DNA of 64,000 nt from Loripinus fragilis (lineage: Eukaryota > Mollusca > Bivalvia > Lucinida > Lucinidae), in assembly GCA_964019695.1 (NCBI GenBank), contig OZ026525.1, forward strand, positions 62,962,253 to 63,026,252. The letters run 5' to 3'. Numbering within the stretch: the stretch's first letter is position 1; each line of letters begins with the position of its first letter. Positions 1 through 13,700 of the stretch are shown piece by piece. Under the pieces are notes generated by a model. The model saw only the letters and a program-made list of their open reading frames with translations. It ran no database searches and was not told where the DNA came from. Made by a program: the position numbers and the translations under genes.

Positions 1-395
1 TTACAACTGACCTCCAAACAGTGAACTATTACTCAACAATTCACTGCTAGAGCTGCTCTATTTCTTAAATACAGTGATAACTCTTTATACTGACACTATA
101 ACAGAAAAATTCTTTACAACGCCGGTAGCATTTTCACAACTTGAATTTGAGTTCATTACAACAGAAATTCAGTTTAACGTCGAATTATTTGGGACAAACA
201 CTGCGGTTGTAGAGAGGGTTGACTGTATTATATGGAATGGCTCATATGGTATTTTGTTTTCCAATTCATTTCACAGGTGTTAGAACTCTGGTTGACTTAC
301 ATTCAGCCGTGGAGATATGTAGAATCTGGCAGGCATAGACTCCGCTCAGACAGAGATCACGATGAAAAAGGATTTGTTGATGATAGCTGGTGAGA

Positions 396-614
396 ACTGT
401 AAATTCGGAAATTTTCACGAGGATTTTATTTTCGCAAATAGCGTTAAAAGACATATTTGCCATGTTTAAAATTTGGGACTTGGACATGATTTAGCTACAG
501 CAATAAAATGACAGAGTGATTTTGCCATTTCGCGAGGCTTTTATTTTCGCGAAACTCCGCATCTGTGAAGTTTTGCGAAAATAAAACCCACGCGAAAATT
601 TCCGAATTTACAGT
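396..614. mobile_element. MITE-like inverted repeat (~219 bp)
   Basis: ACTGTAAATTCGGAAATTTT at the left end pairs with AAAATTTCCGAATTTACAGT at the right end, with further pairing through TTTTATTTTCGC and GCGAAAATAAAA. No coding capacity. The rest of 1-1600 is SMPD4 intron, with a diverged duplication near 1060-1350 (CATAGACTTATAAxGxGAAAAAC). Confidence 0.8.
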
Positions 615-1603
615 AAGCAATAGGCTTGACGTCAGTTACGGTAAATGTTCCAAATATTTGAACACCAGTTGCCTGCCAATAAAGCTTAGACAAACAGTGC
701 AGTCCCAAATCAGACTGCTTCTGAAGAAGCAGTCTGATTAGGGTCTTCCATGTTTGCCATTCTGCCAAGCATTTTGTGACTTCCAGACATGATAACCAAT
801 TTTTTTTGCAAACAGAAAAAGAAAAGTGTTCAACATTTTAGATCATTTACTGTAGGCAAGGTATCATTTTCAGCTCATCTTTCGGCTCAGTGAGGTATTA
901 GTATGGCAATGATCAGGCATCCGTTGTCGTCTGTCGTTGTCCATCCACACTTTCAAAGGTCAATTGGCCAATTTTGATCAAATTTCATGTAAAGCATCAT
1001 CAGGTAGGGGGAAAGGCTGATTGGATTGGATCTCTGATTGTCATGGCAACATATAGCTCCCATAGACTTATAATGAGAAAAACAGCTTATATATTTGGTA
1101 TGTAGCAATTTCTTTTGGTCCCCTACTTAATTCCTGCCAATCAAGCCCCTGGTGATCAAGAGTTTCCATAGACTTATAAAGGGAAAAACTTTAAAAATCT
1201 TCTTCTTTGAAACCATGAGGCCCACAGCTTATATATTTTGTACCGGTATGTAGCAATGCCTAGTGGTCCCCTACATCAATCCTGCCATTGGGTTCCAAAC
1301 TGGCCTCACCCGGGGGATCAAAGTTTCCATAGACATATTAAATGAAAAAACTTTAAAAATCTTCTCAGTTGAATTGAGGGTTAAAATTTATTCTCTTGTT
1401 ACAGATTTCTGTTTATTTGAGACAACTTTCTATTCTTTAGCACGCTATTTTAAGAGTTTATGTTCCAAAAATAAAGATTCAGACTTTAAAATACTCAGAT
1501 ATTGTATTTATCCTGCAATTGTTGGCATTTTAACATTTATGAGCAAGATAAATTTTATGCTCAGTTGAGTTGAGAATGAAAGTTTCTTTTCATGTTGTTG
1601 CAG

Positions 1604-1727
1604 GTTTCCATTTATTCGAGACAATTTACTATTCTATAGCACATTGTTCCAAGAGTTTCTCCAGAGAGCCAGGCGAATGCACCCAACATCTGTACATAAT
1701 GTTTACATGATGTTCAGGACTTCAAAG
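1604..1727 (+). CDS. SMPD4: SMPD4 coding exon (first in window)
   Basis: Acceptor TTGCAG precedes 1604 and donor GTACAT follows 1727. The first base completes a codon from an upstream exon outside the window, plausibly TGG. The rest gives 41 residues beginning [18 protein letters not shown] and ending MMFRTSK, aligning with the family's PFVQENLL...MVFRVAK region. It ends in phase 0. The donor is weaker than consensus. Confidence 0.88.
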
Positions 1728-4700
1728 GTACATTGTTTTACAAGTGGTTTGTGGTGGGGAGCGCAGTGGCTCAGTGGTGAGAGTGCTTGACTCGAGACTG
1801 AGGGGCCACAGGTTCGAGCCACACCGGCGTCACTGGGTTTTGCCCTTGAGCAAGACACATTGATCCTAGCTTAGTACTGGTTCAACCCAGGAAGACCCTT
1901 CCCTACATAACTGAAAGATTGTTGATGGAACATAAAGAATCAAATCAAACAAATCAACAGGTGGTTTGTTTGATTTGATTCTTTACATCCCAGTCAACAA
2001 ATCAAAACAGGTGGTTTGTTTGATTTGATTCTTTACATCCCAGTCAACAATATTTTAGTCAAGTCGGGACAGGTCTTCCTGGGTTGAGGACCTTGCAGAC
2101 ACAAGGACACAATGCAGTGCATCCAGTGAGGCTCCAACCCGCAACTTCTTGATCTTGAGTCAAGCAGTCTACTACTGAGCCACACACCCCTTTTTACAGA
2201 TGGATCTGGGCAAACACATAAAACTTGTTATAACACGGAATTGTTATAACACAGTCATGTTTTGGCTTCTGAATTTTTATAATGGAATTTTACTAGGGAA
2301 TTATAGGAAAATGACTATTTTCCTACAATAATTCCTTTGTAAATTGTCCCTTTATAATACAATTCACTTATAGCCTATGGACCCCAAATGTAGCATTATA
2401 AAGGGGCTGAACTGTACATTTTAATCCCAGCCAACATGTCTTCTTAGGAAAACATCACTGTCATAGGGGTATTGGTTTTCATTGAAAAATTCAACTTGAG
2501 CAGTGATCACTGGTTCTTATGTCATAGAACAATTTTGAGTATTGTTATAGGTCTAGATTGGCAAAATATTTCAGTGTAAAAGTGTGAATATTTTCTTATC
2601 CATTAGTTTTAATATTTGTTTTGGATGCTCAAAAGAACCATCTCATTGAGACCGTTCTTTTGAGTACCCACAACATATGTTTTGGTTGAGAGATAAGGAA
2701 ATCATTTGAGCCACAGCCGCGACATGTGATTTCCAACAATGTGGCATTTTGTAAAGTCTACTCAGACGAACATGTGCAGCCTCCTTGTAAGCTTAGAAAC
2801 TCCAAATGATGTTCAGTAAGTAGCTCATAGAATATTCAAGCGACTAGCAAAGGCTCAGATCAGACTGTACATATGCTGGTCTCAAGTCACGGCTCAATTT
2901 TTTGAATACACACTCAATGAAATACACCTCTCAAGGGAGCAGTCTGATCTGGATACATACTGTTTGCAATATAGGCTACTTAAGAACATAAGCAGGTGAG
3001 AGAATGCAGACAACAAAAGTCATGACTGGTCGGTTAGAGTTAAACCCATATGGAATAACATTTATTTTCTACTTTTAGGTGCTGACATTACCAAATCTCC
3101 CTCAGTTGATGAGAGAAGGTAAGAAAGTTCTTTTGGACACTATATCCGCTGCTTAGTACTGGTTCAAGCCAGGAAGACCTGTCCCAACATGACTAAAATG
3201 GTTGACTGGGACGTAAAGAATCAAAACAGACAAAAATAGTTATTTTGATCTTCAATATTAGTTTATGGCCTGCTTTAATATGGGCCTTGTCGCGACAAAA
3301 TCGGTCTTCGGGGGTTTGCGAACAACAAAGGCGCAGACCAGCCTGCGCATCCCAAAGACTGATCAGCGCCTTTTTTTTATTTGCTTACTGGAAAGTATAA
3401 TATCTTAACTTACTTCAAGCGAAATTCTAATATTCTAGCTAGTCTCTGAAGCTGAGGAGAATGGTTTGAGTCACGCTTTTACGGAAACCCTGAAGACAGG
3501 TTTTGTTGCTATGAGGCCTATATGACTTGAGAATCCTGTTGTCACTTTTTGTTTGGTTGAATGGGTGAATTTACTGGGTGAATGTAATGTATTGGAGTAT
3601 TTATACAAGGTGAAACTTTTATATGGTGGTCATGGTTAGGTTAGAGTTAGGATTTTGCATGGTAGCGACTTTTTAAACTCTTTTCTTGCTAGCGGCAGCT
3701 TTTGTCGTCTGCTGATGACCTTTGCAACAGTTTGGACCCAGTGTTCCTGAAAGAATTTTTTTTAAAAAGTTTATTTTGAAAAAAATCAGCAGACAAAAAC
3801 AAAAGCATGAAAAATACCCAGCATGCAAAGAGCTAATACTTAAAGTATGGATCAGTTTAAGTAGAGGATACATAGGTCCAGTTAAGCCAAATATTTGGGC
3901 GTAAAAATGTAATTATTTTCTTACCCATCAATTTAATGTTTTGGGTGCTCAACAGAACCATCTCACTGAGATGGTTCTTTTAAGTACCTACAACATTATG
4001 TTTTGGTTGAGAAATAAGAAATGATTTTCAATTACGCACTCTTGGAAGCCTGGAGGATAGATCGTAAACTTGTTCCAACGTATGCATACAGGAAAGAGTC
4101 TATTCACTTGAAGATTAATTCAGTCTTTACCTGCTGGTTGTGACTTTTGCTATTTTCTGATTACCATGGCTTTAAATAAGCTTTTTTTCTCTTCAAAAAA
4201 GTAAAGTACTTGTCCATTCCAAAAAAGCAGTAACAAGAAATTTTAAGGAGTACTGACTGTTTGCCTCAAAGAATAAACACAAAGAAACGACTGTTTAATT
4301 GAGCTTGGGTTTACTGCTTGCTTTTCTAGGCTATTCATTAACAAGAAAGCAAACTGCGAAGTATAAATTTACTCTTAGGCATTGTGTCAATATAGAGTAG
4401 GGGGCCGCAGTTGGGGGGGGGGGGGTGAGGAATGGGATACATTTTAGAAATAATAGGGCCATTTGGTGCTTGGAAATCGTGGAAATCATCAAAATATAGA
4501 ATCTGAACTAGGTGCTTCTTAAAAGTTCAAGAAAAGATGATCTGAAATGAATTTATTCTCTTCAGTTATTAGACAGACCGAAATACAATACGACCAATTT
4601 TTGTATAAGCCAGTACTTGTCCGAAATAGATTTGGGTTCTCGCAACACGTTCCTCCAGATCACTTTTCTATAAAGGAGAAAGGGCTGGATTGAGAGATGT

Positions 4701-7700
4701 TTTATGGAAAATACTGTTTCTCTCTGTGCAAGAAAGCAAAAACGCTTGTATGACTTGATTTTTTAAAACTTTCTTCATTGGCATTTTACAGCAAGCATGT
4801 CATGAAACCGAAAGTGTTCTGCTTGTTTCTGCAAGCTACACTATTGATACGTTGGAGACTTACGAGTGTTTTATTTCTATATTTAGAATGGGATTGCGAA
4901 GATTTGCGATGCCTCCATGTGGCAATCAGAAATAAAACAAACACACCTGAAGAAATGACTTTGGATCTTCTCTAACTTTTTCCTAAATTAAATGTGTAAA
5001 CAAGAAGTGAAAATACAACATTTCGGGACATTACACTCTGGAAAAACATAAAAGACATAAAGCTTATTTTGTTTTTCTTACATGATATGCACAAGAATTT
5101 AATAAATACGTATCCTATCAATTTTTTTTTATAATTTACGTGGTATGCAGGCTTTTCTAAAGCCCTGGATAACCTTAACAAACAATTTGGACCCAGATCA
5201 GGACCAATAGTAGATTGGTCCTGATCTGGATTCAAACCATTTGACGCTGTGACAGTGTTTTTGAAATAATTTTTTGAAAAAATTATTTTTGAAAAAGGTG
5301 AGCAGACGACATTAAAAGCATGTAACCCATAATGCAAAATGTCAAAGCCCCCAATTTTTTTTCAGTTGAGAAGATGATGTACAGTTCAGCCTTCAAGAGC
5401 AGCCATCAAGACCTAGGTGGAACCTACATTGCCCCAGAGCTTAGTATGGTACTGCGAGTCCAGATGTCTGAGTTGGAGAGATCTGATTTCAATTATATTG
5501 ATTTGTTTGGACAAGAAACAATATCAGAGGTAATAAATACTGATACGAGGGATGATCATAAAGTTTTGATCCTGGCATTATATCTCTGTAACCAGCAATG
5601 CAATAGGTCTGAAAATTGTACCAAATAATAATATATTCTTTTTCTATACACCGCTTTGACAAGTTGTATGTAACTTGAAGGAGTGACCGGAAATCTACCC
5701 CGAAACAGCCATACCCTTAATGCACTGAGATATCAAGCAGACTGTGCATATAAGATGCCTCAAAATTTAGACAAAAGCAGTCTCAGCAATACTTGTTAAT
5801 GTCTGCTTAATGTTCATCCGTAAGCCAATATGTTCTGCACATATGGCGAATTTTCTATATGAATTGGGTTCCCTAGGAGCTTGAATGTATGGCTATGCAA
5901 CAGTCCGCTATAATCAAATTTTGGACCACTTGCAGTTTTGACCGGCCCATACTGTCGTAACAACAGATGTATTAAAGCTAAAACAATTTTTATGCAAACG
6001 AAGATGAACTGACTTTTGTCTGAAGCAATTACGAATAGTCGGTATCGCTGGAGAGTGATATTAACCCACATAAGAATATCAAAACGAGTCCACAAAATAG
6101 GTCAATATTCGTAAATAAACAAATTTGCATGTGTATATATAAAAATAAAACACAATTAATTGTCCAAAGGTGCGCAATATCGTAAAATGGTGCAGTATGG
6201 GATTAAACTGAGCACAAAGCATCCATCTGAAATCAATAACAATTTTGAAAATTGTTATCTAAAATCAATCTTTTTGTGGTAAAAAATAACACTTTTTACA
6301 ATATTCCAATTAAGATTAAGATTGGCATTAAATATTTTGCCGATAATAGGTTTGGCATGTTTTTAGTCCAAATTGATAGACAAAAAAAGAATATTCTCGG
6401 AAATGAAAATTCCACAATGTATTCAAAATGACGTAGTTGTCAATTTCAATGACGTCATAAGAATTCGGTTTTGTGCTTTAAATATTGAATCAAAACAACC
6501 TGTCGCCATTCTAAAATTTGAAAGGACATCATTAGTAAGAAAAAGTAAAAATGCAAAGCAGTTTTATTTTGTAGTATTAAAAACTTAAGGCTTGAAAGAT
6601 TGAGATTCAAATATTATTTTAATTCTATAACTTGAAAACAAGCCAGTGGTATGGAGTGGACCATATATAATGTGCTATATTTGTTAAACGAAACATAACA
6701 GCGAGAAAATATTAGCATCATTATAAAGGTAAGAACTTGTTCTTTTGAATAGTGCATAATATGCCTCTCAAAAATATCTCTGGACAAAGCTACAAGGTAA
6801 CGATCAGAACTTTAGGATCATCCCTCGTACTGATTCTTATAGTTTACTCCGCTCCTTCCCGTGCTTCACAACCAATCAGATTGCACAGAAATTAAAAATT
6901 TTGCCCAACTTAATCACATATTTTTTTAATATTTGTAATATCTATTAAGTAAATCATTAAGTAAATCCGTGAAGTGGTCATTTCAACAATTTCCAAAGGA
7001 ACAGTCATGAAAAGGAGAAAACTATAAGTAGGTCATAGATCACATATTATAATTATAAAGAAATTAAGTGGTTCACTCGCTGCGCTCGTTCCCACTTAAT
7101 TCCTTTATAATTGTAATATATGATCTATAACCTATACATACTGCGGCACATTTAAATATACACCTTATTCAACTACCATATGAATTTAATAGTTTTCAGT
7201 CAATCTGGTGGTGCAATTTCATATTAAATATGGAATCATCGTGTGAATGAAAAAAGTGTGGACCCTGGATCTACTTTGTTTTATATTACAGGGTCAAGAG
7301 TTTAAAAAAAACTTATGTGCACAGTGTGCTATTTAACCACTCAAATTATTCTGAATCTTCATTTCAAAAGCTACTGGGCAGATTTGAAAGTAATTTGGTA
7401 CAAAATTGTCAAATATTTATAGCCGAAAGCTAGTAAAACTCTTTTTTGATTGGTTGAAAAACATGGCCGCCAGAGGGTGGGGCCAGTTTTTCCCAATGTA
7501 TCCATAGGGAAAACTTTAACAATCTTCTTGTTTAATACTACTTGGCTGATTTGAAAATAATTTGTCACAAATGGTCCCGGAGTGTATATACCAGGATTGG
7601 TCCTATTCGGTACATATACAGATATACAGATACAGATGGTCCAAGGATGATGATCTTCTACCAAAATTGTAAAAAAGTATTTCAGAATTGTCAAAAAGAA

Positions 7701-10700
7701 CATTACTGTCAGGCTTCTCAAGGAAAAGCATCAACCAACATAAACCATCACAAATGGAAACTTTTCCAGGTAGTCTTAATGAAATTGCTGATCCATCAAA
7801 ATTTATAGCTGAATTTTGGGCAGGGCGATGCTTTCCCCTGACCTTATAAACAGTCATTCTCAGTTCAAAATTTATTAAGATACAGTTTTGAAATTTCATA
7901 TATGGATTCCTCATCAAAAAATAATTGACACATATTTTTTTATATCTGGATTATCTCCCTGTGTGGAGTTATGCCCCTTTTAAAGGGCCATAATGATATT
8001 TTGTAATCAAGATATCTTGAAATTATAACAGCTATGAGCTTCAAACTTTGTCAGCTAATAGAGGATAGTGAGTAGATAACCTGGTGAAATTTAAAAAAAA
8101 AGTTACTTTATTTTTTTAGTTATTGCCCTTTGCAAATTTTGGCATTGAAAACTTGTAATTAAGATATCTCAAAAACTATTACAGCAAGTAGCTTCAAACT
8201 TGGTCAGCTGATAGAAGACAATGAGTAGATAAACTGGTGAAAATTAAAAAATAAAAGTTGTTCTATCTTTTTTTAGTTATTGCCCTTTGCAAATTTTGGC
8301 ATTGAAAACTTGTAATCAAGACATCTCGAAAATTATTATAGCTAGCAGCTTCAAACATGGTCAGTTGGTAGATGATGAGTAGATTACCTGGTGAAAATTG
8401 AAAAAAAAAGTTATTTTTTTTTTAAGTTATTGTCCTTTGTAAATTTGGGCATTGAAAACTTTAATAAAGATACATGTATCTCAAAACATTTTATAGCTAG
8501 CAGCTTCAAACTTTGTCAGCTGATTACTGGGTGAAATTATTTTTATTTTAGTTCAAATTTAGGTCAGCTGATAGAGGATGATGAGTAGTACAGCTAGAAG
8601 CTTAAAACTTAAGATGACACTTTTGTTATGAACCCTTCTTGACAAGCAAAGGGTTGGGGGCATAGTGTTTCATAAACATCATTTGTAATTCAAAATTAGC
8701 GTTTTCAAACGCTTCTTTAGGAACCCTATTAGTGTCAAATGGCTTTAATCCTAATCAGGATGACCTTTCGGTCCTGATCTGTGTCAAAATAGTTTGCAAA
8801 GGTTATCAGCAGATGACAAAAATATTCCCCTCTAGCTGGAAAAGAGTTAGAGAAAGTGTAAAATTATCTTTGCTATTCAGAAGATTTATTTTTCATAGAA
8901 TCAATCATAATTTTCTTTCAAAAAATGTTTTGATTAAGAAACTAAAATATTTGTTGAATTTAAAATTAATCAGTTGAAAAATGTTTTTATGAAGAAATAG
9001 AAAATTATCTTATTTTTCCGTGAATAATGACTCTAAAATATGGCTTTGTTCAATTAAAAGGCATAGGGTTAGATAAACAAAAAATTTTGAGCGTAAACTT
9101 GTAAATATTTTCTTACCCATCAGTTTTAAACATATGTTTTGGTTGCTCAAAAGAACCGTCTCAATGCTCAAAAGGACCGTCTCACTGAGACGTTTTTTTA
9201 GTAACCACAACATATGTTTTGGTTGAGAAATAAGAAAATCAGTTTTTTGTTACACACTCTTAACTAAAGTCCTGAAAGTCTTAAAGTTGGTAAAACCTAG
9301 GTAAACTTAGATGTTACCAAATTGTCTTCTATGTATATTTATAGGTACAGGAGCTAATCAAGCAGTTGTCAACAGCGCAGTCTAAAATCCAAGGTGCCAC
9401 CCCGGAGAAAAAGAAGAAATCTTTCATGGATTCAATTCTAAACTACTCTGCATTTTTTGAGAGGAATGAGAAAGTATTTGGAGATCTGAATGTATCCGAG
9501 GCAAAGAAAATGGTCTGGCACCTGGAACAGACAGTTCACAATTATTGTCGATTATTCTCTGTGAGTATACACCAGCCTGAGGGGTGATAAAGTTCAGGAT
9601 AAATCAGGATTTCCTGATTGGGCACTCATGAATTTTGGGCATGAGACCATAGTTATTATTGCTTTTATTTGGTTTTAGAACCTTTTAGTCATATATTTAA
9701 CATAAAATATGCATTAAGTGATCATGTTCTATTGATATTTTACTCTTTAAAGCATATTTTATTGACGATTTAAGAACTTTTTCGGCTCAGTTCAGGATTC
9801 AGTTGACAGATATTCCTGATTGAGATTCGCGGACAGTTATCAACCCTGATACAAGTGTAGTGAAGTCACTTTACAATGTTAAGTAAGGAGCACAGTTGCT
9901 CAGTGGTAGAGTGCTTGACTCGAGATGGAGGGGTTGCGGGTTCAAGCCTCACCAGCATCACTGCATTGTGTCCTTGAGCAAGACACATTAATCTTAACAC
10001 TTCCCAACATAACTGAAAAAATGTTGACTGGGACGTTAAGAATCAAATCAAACAAAATAATGTTATGTATGGATTCTATATGAATGAACCATGTTATAAG
10101 TGAACCTTGTTATAAAAGGACAATTTTACAAAGGATTTATAGGAAAATGACCATTATTGTGCTATAACCCATTTATATAATTTAGTTCATTTGTAAAATT
10201 TCATGGTAAAAATATTGGGAGCCATAACGTGACGGTATTATATCCAAATTCCTGTTATAATGGAGATGCACTGTTCCATAGACTCTTGTTAACTCAAAGG
10301 CAAGGGGAACAGATATTTCTTTTTCTACTAATCATTAGTATACAGCTATTCATACCTTTCTGTGCATTTATAGTCAAAACTATCACCCCGAGGTGCTGTG
10401 GATGACCCCATGGCACTGATGCACAAGGCCGAAGGCAATAGTGCATCAGGTAGTCCATGGCACCTTGGGGTAAAAGTTTTGGTAATACTACAAACAGGCA
10501 TGAAATAACTGTATATTATAACATGGGATGTATTGAAAACCAAAGACTATACCACCCAAAGGACCAGGTAACTTAGTGCATTAAAAAAAGGTTTAAAACT
10601 ACTATTGCAAAAATACTACCAAACAGCAGTTTCGGCATAGTAGATGAACAATATAAATCAGAAAAATAACTTTTGAATTTTACTGTAATTGAATTTAAAG

Positions 10701-13700
10701 GGGACATATCAAGGTTTTTTATTTTTCATTGCGAATTCCTTTTATATGTCGGTTTTTATGTATTTATTAAGGAACCACTTCATTTTCCACAATTTTCAGT
10801 GATAAAATGAGTATAACCATCATTTTTCTTTCAGCTTACGCGCTTTGTCAATAAAATATCGACTATCTTACTTCCCTTGAATTAGTTACTTCCCTTTGCT
10901 AACCAAGTGGACTGATGACGTCACAGAGGCAGTTTATGAAGGACTGTTAATATAGAATCGTGTTTGATTCCGATCTCTTTTTTAATATTCTCGGATTAAG
11001 AAGGGTTTATTTGTTGCAAATATCACTGCAATACGCATTCTGATCAGTGGGTCCACTCTCAATGAAATTGTGGATAGATTTTTGGTGTTTTAGTGATTTG
11101 AATGCCCTACGATAGCCGGCGAGCTCAGAGAACTTGAAAATCTCCGAGACAATTGAAACTCAAGCGAATACGCGTTTATGCGCACAAAACAGTCGTGAAA
11201 GGATTTGTAAATATCTCTCAATTCAAGCAATAAAATCGACATTTTAATTCCGCACTGAAATGAGTTATAAATATTATTTCAGTCTATGCATCTGAATCTC
11301 CATTGGGTAAATGTGTTAAACGAATTTTGTTTATTTGAATTCAGTGATTCTTTGCGCCGCAGTGCGCAGATTCTGAGTATTAAAGTCTCATGAGCTCGCT
11401 TTTCCTGTGTTTATCAAACTTGTCTTGCGAGACGCTTCCAATGAACGCATTAATTAATAGTTTATATCCCTGTAGAAAACAAAAAGAAAACGAGATATAT
11501 ATTGCAACAGGATTTGAATTTCGCATCGCAAACTAAATGGCGAGTCTATCGACCCTTCCTGGCATGACATGCTTTTTGCCATGTAGAATTCCCAGGCCAT
11601 GTGCAGAAACAGCAACAAATGAGTTTGAATAAAAAATCAATAGGTTGTCAATCTTCATGTACAATCCTCGGGTCCACATGCGCATCATCTATATAAGCCA
11701 CGAAGTTAAGGTGTTTAGGCCTATTCGTAAAGGACTCCTTCATACATGGTTGCACAGCCATCTAGTGGGGCTAGTGGCATGGGCCGTCATTGATGTCCCT
11801 AGTAAACATATACAATTGGGCCGATAGTGGCCCGATATTGGATGCTGGCTGGGTCTCTACTTTATGTCTATAGTGGTGGAGGCTCTTCCGAGACCTCAAT
11901 GTGCGCAAGCTCATCTGATCCTTCGGTGCAAGAATGAAAATTGAATGAGCTGGCTATAATTTGTCATAATATAATATGTGCTCATAGAAAGCGTCTTGTC
12001 TCTAGAAATGCGTAAAATAGTCCTAATTCGCAAGTAATCAAAAATAGAAAGAAAAAAACCAATGTGCCATTATTAACTAAAAAAAAAAATCAATGTTCAA
12101 GTCAGTGAATTGACCGATAAGGCTCGTACATGCTCAACGGGTAGGCCCGCGGCGATCCTGATTTCATTTTTTTCAAATTCTTAAAAAACGCAAAAATGCA
12201 TTCCGACAGTCAAAAATATCGTTTTCGATAGTGCATACAATTTTTGCGATCGATAACAATATATTCGCGGAATACGATCATCGCTTGAAAATCAAAAACG
12301 TTGTCGCCGATCAAAAACAAGTTTGAATCAATGCGTTCGCTATAGTCGCATGCCCGGTGTGATACGACAGCGTCACCCGTTTTTGTGTTTAATAAAATTG
12401 TGTAATGAGCATTTTGTCATGTAGACAAATAAATGGGGTTTGATTAACAAATACATACAATTTTATTAGGCCCTATCGGCCTACTGCTGATGTGAGCCGA
12501 CACAATGTTTTCAAAGGGTCTTCAACTTTGGAAATGCATGCTGAGGAACTTGATAGGATATTGATTAGAGTGTATTGGTCCAGTCTCGTCAATGTCTACC
12601 CGGAAACAAAATTTAAATCACTAACAAGCTTGACACCTGTACTGCATTATTCACTGCCAATACACAGTCATCCGACGAACTGCCCTTATGACGTCACAAA
12701 TCAAAGGGAAGTGACTCGCCGCTACAGAAATCAAGGGAGTTAAGCAGGATGATAAATTATCAGCAGTAATTAATCAACGGTCTAATTAACGCTGACATTC
12801 TTATTTTTTACCGCAAAAAATTATGCGTTTTGCTCTTAGTAACATTTTCTTCCATATTTTATTGGATTTAGAACTTTAATATGTCCCCTTTAATGCAGAT
12901 TTTGAAAGATTCATTTTCTGAGAAACTCACTATGACATGGCTCAATGCATCATTCGGTGATAGTTTAATTATTTTTTTTCAGGTTGCCCCTCCCAACATA
13001 GTTCCTTCAAGAGACAACAGACCTCTAGAGCACATGAATGACCAATCAATAATGCATCAAACATTTACAGAATTACCGCCATCAACTCCAGATTGTATTC
13101 AAACAGAATATGGTCCAAAGCTAACACCTGTGGGAAGATACCAGGTTAGTCATGTTTAATAATGACCAATCAATAATGCATCAAACATTTACAGAATTAC
13201 CGCCATCAACACCAGATTGTATTCAAACAGAATATGGCCCAAAGCTAACACCTGTGGGAAGATACCAGGTAGGTCATGTTTGATAATTACCAATCAATAA
13301 TGCGTCAAACATTTACAGAATTACCGCCATCAACTCCAGATTGTATTCAAACAGAATATGGTCCAAAGCTAACACCTGTGGGAAGATACCAGGTTAGTCA
13401 TGTTTAATAATGACCAATCAATGATGCATCAAACATTTACAGAATTACCGCCATCAACACCAGATTGTATTCAAACAGAATATGGTCCAAAGCTAACACC
13501 TGTGGGAAGATACCAGGTTAGTCATGTTTAATAATGACCAATCAATAATGCATCAAACATTTACAGAATTACCGCCATCAACACCAGATTGTATTCAAAC
13601 AGAATATGGTCCAAAGCTAACACCTGTGGGAAGATACCAGGTAGGTCATGTTTGATAATTACCAATCAATAATGCATCAAACATTTACAGAATTACCGCC

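Noticed and set aside
1263..1568. 101-codon ORF as an upstream SMPD4 exon
   Set aside because: It does not match the family region expected before FPFIRDNLL and lacks a suitable donor; the exon start at 1604 is clearly supported by its own acceptor.
1756..1960. Functional tRNA gene
   Set aside because: A- and B-boxes are present, but the rest does not form a cloverleaf and the same sequence recurs with a common tail, so it is a SINE.
5814..6095. 93-codon - strand ORF
   Set aside because: No family resemblance, splice signals or conservation cue; it lies in an SMPD4 intron.
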